A DNA stretch of 5,870 nt. It comes from an uncultured bacterium (GTDB taxonomy: Bacteria > Actinomycetota > Coriobacteriia > Coriobacteriales > Coriobacteriaceae). A model generated the notes under the pieces. That model searched no databases. It was not told the origin of the DNA and worked only from the letters and a program-made list of their open reading frames with translations. The translations under genes were made by a program, and so were the position numbers. Below are positions 5,753 to 5,870 of the stretch, in pieces (positions within the stretch are counted from its first letter, which is position 1; each line of letters begins with the position of its first letter). The stretch is from NCBI GenBank assembly GCA_905215835.1, contig CAJMRR010000128.1:1-5870 (forward strand), written 5' to 3'.

Positions 5753-5870
5753 AGGATCATGTCCCCCTTTTCCGCGGAAACCCCGGCAGTTGCGAAGAGC
5801 TGCCGGGGTTTCTGTCGTTTGAGGGGTTGGACTGGCGGGCGGCGATCGAGCTGTCGAGCCAGTGGTCCGG
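5686..5870 (+). other. Right-edge open frame, possibly the start of a gene; coding status uncertain
   Basis: On the plus strand one frame is open from a TTG at 5686 (a TGA lies directly upstream) to the window end. It has a coding-like base pattern: by my count about 59% GC at first, 49% at second and 79% at third positions over 61 codons. Its translation ends LPGFLSFEGLDWRAAIELSS. It has no ATG or GTG start, only TTG candidates (5686, 5716, 5731) with poor ribosome sites, and it would contain the 5778-5811 hairpin. The opposite strand shares the same third positions and is open from the right edge to a TGA at 5757-5759 (PDHWLDSSIAARQSNPSND...), so a minus-strand gene tail is the rival reading. 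I cannot choose between these and non-coding DNA. Confidence 0.25.
5778..5811. terminator. Perfect 12-bp hairpin, probable bidirectional terminator
   Basis: AAACCCCGGCAG (5778-5789) and CTGCCGGGGTTT (5800-5811) are exact complements around a ten-base loop. The stem is G/C-rich with A and T at its base, as in many intrinsic terminators of GC-rich bacteria. The T-run is short both ways (TTTCTGTCGTTT in plus, TTTCC in minus), so plus-strand termination looks a little likelier. No clear gene ends just before it on either strand within the window. The 12-base palindrome TTTCCGCGGAAA (5769-5780) overlaps its left foot. Confidence 0.6.

Noticed and set aside
5542..5760. 72-codon minus-strand frame upstream of the DUF2207 gene
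   Set aside because: It runs through repeat B and the candidate structured region, has no recognisable features, and its C-terminus is only translated repeat.
5601..5822. 73-codon plus-strand frame
   Set aside because: It begins within repeat B and ends just past the 12-bp hairpin, and its composition (Pro/Arg/Ala-rich) looks non-coding. A different plus frame has the better coding signature.

Overview
The window suggests a GC-rich member of the Actinomycetota, most likely a gut Coriobacteriia of the Collinsella type. This is inferred from roughly 60% GC coding sequence with strong G/C preference at third positions, the flavour of the proteins, and the dispersed GGGAC...TCCT intergenic repeats. 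No species marker is present, so the assignment is an inference.

Layout from left to right. (1) A minus-strand gene of unrecognised function runs off the left edge (1-395). (2) A transcription terminator hairpin follows (413-447). (3) Full-length purH lies on the minus strand (477-2084) and encodes the bifunctional enzyme for the last two steps of de novo IMP synthesis. (4) A 277-base divergent intergenic region follows. (5) A GNAT-family acetyltransferase gene lies on the plus strand (2362-3003). (6) A gene-free stretch of about 490 bases (3004-3496) holds a 53-base dispersed repeat, an AT-rich 231-base element bounded by 55-base imperfect inverted repeats with a strong hairpin inside it, and a terminator for the next gene. 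(7) A large DUF2207-type membrane protein with a signal peptide and a glycine-rich C-terminus lies on the minus strand (3497-5440). (8) A second gene-free stretch of about 430 bases (5441-5870) holds another copy of the 53-base repeat, a region able to form a pseudoknot, a perfect 12-bp hairpin, and a right edge whose coding status is unclear.

The three complete genes do not form an operon: purH and the GNAT gene are divergent, and the GNAT and DUF2207 genes are convergent. Nothing ties their functions together, so the coding content is ordinary housekeeping and accessory material. The parts worth a second look are the intergenic ones: the matched 53-base repeats either side of the DUF2207 locus, the palindromic AT-rich element, and the structured DNA at 5656-5811. 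I did not find a clear new defence, mobile or biosynthetic system here.
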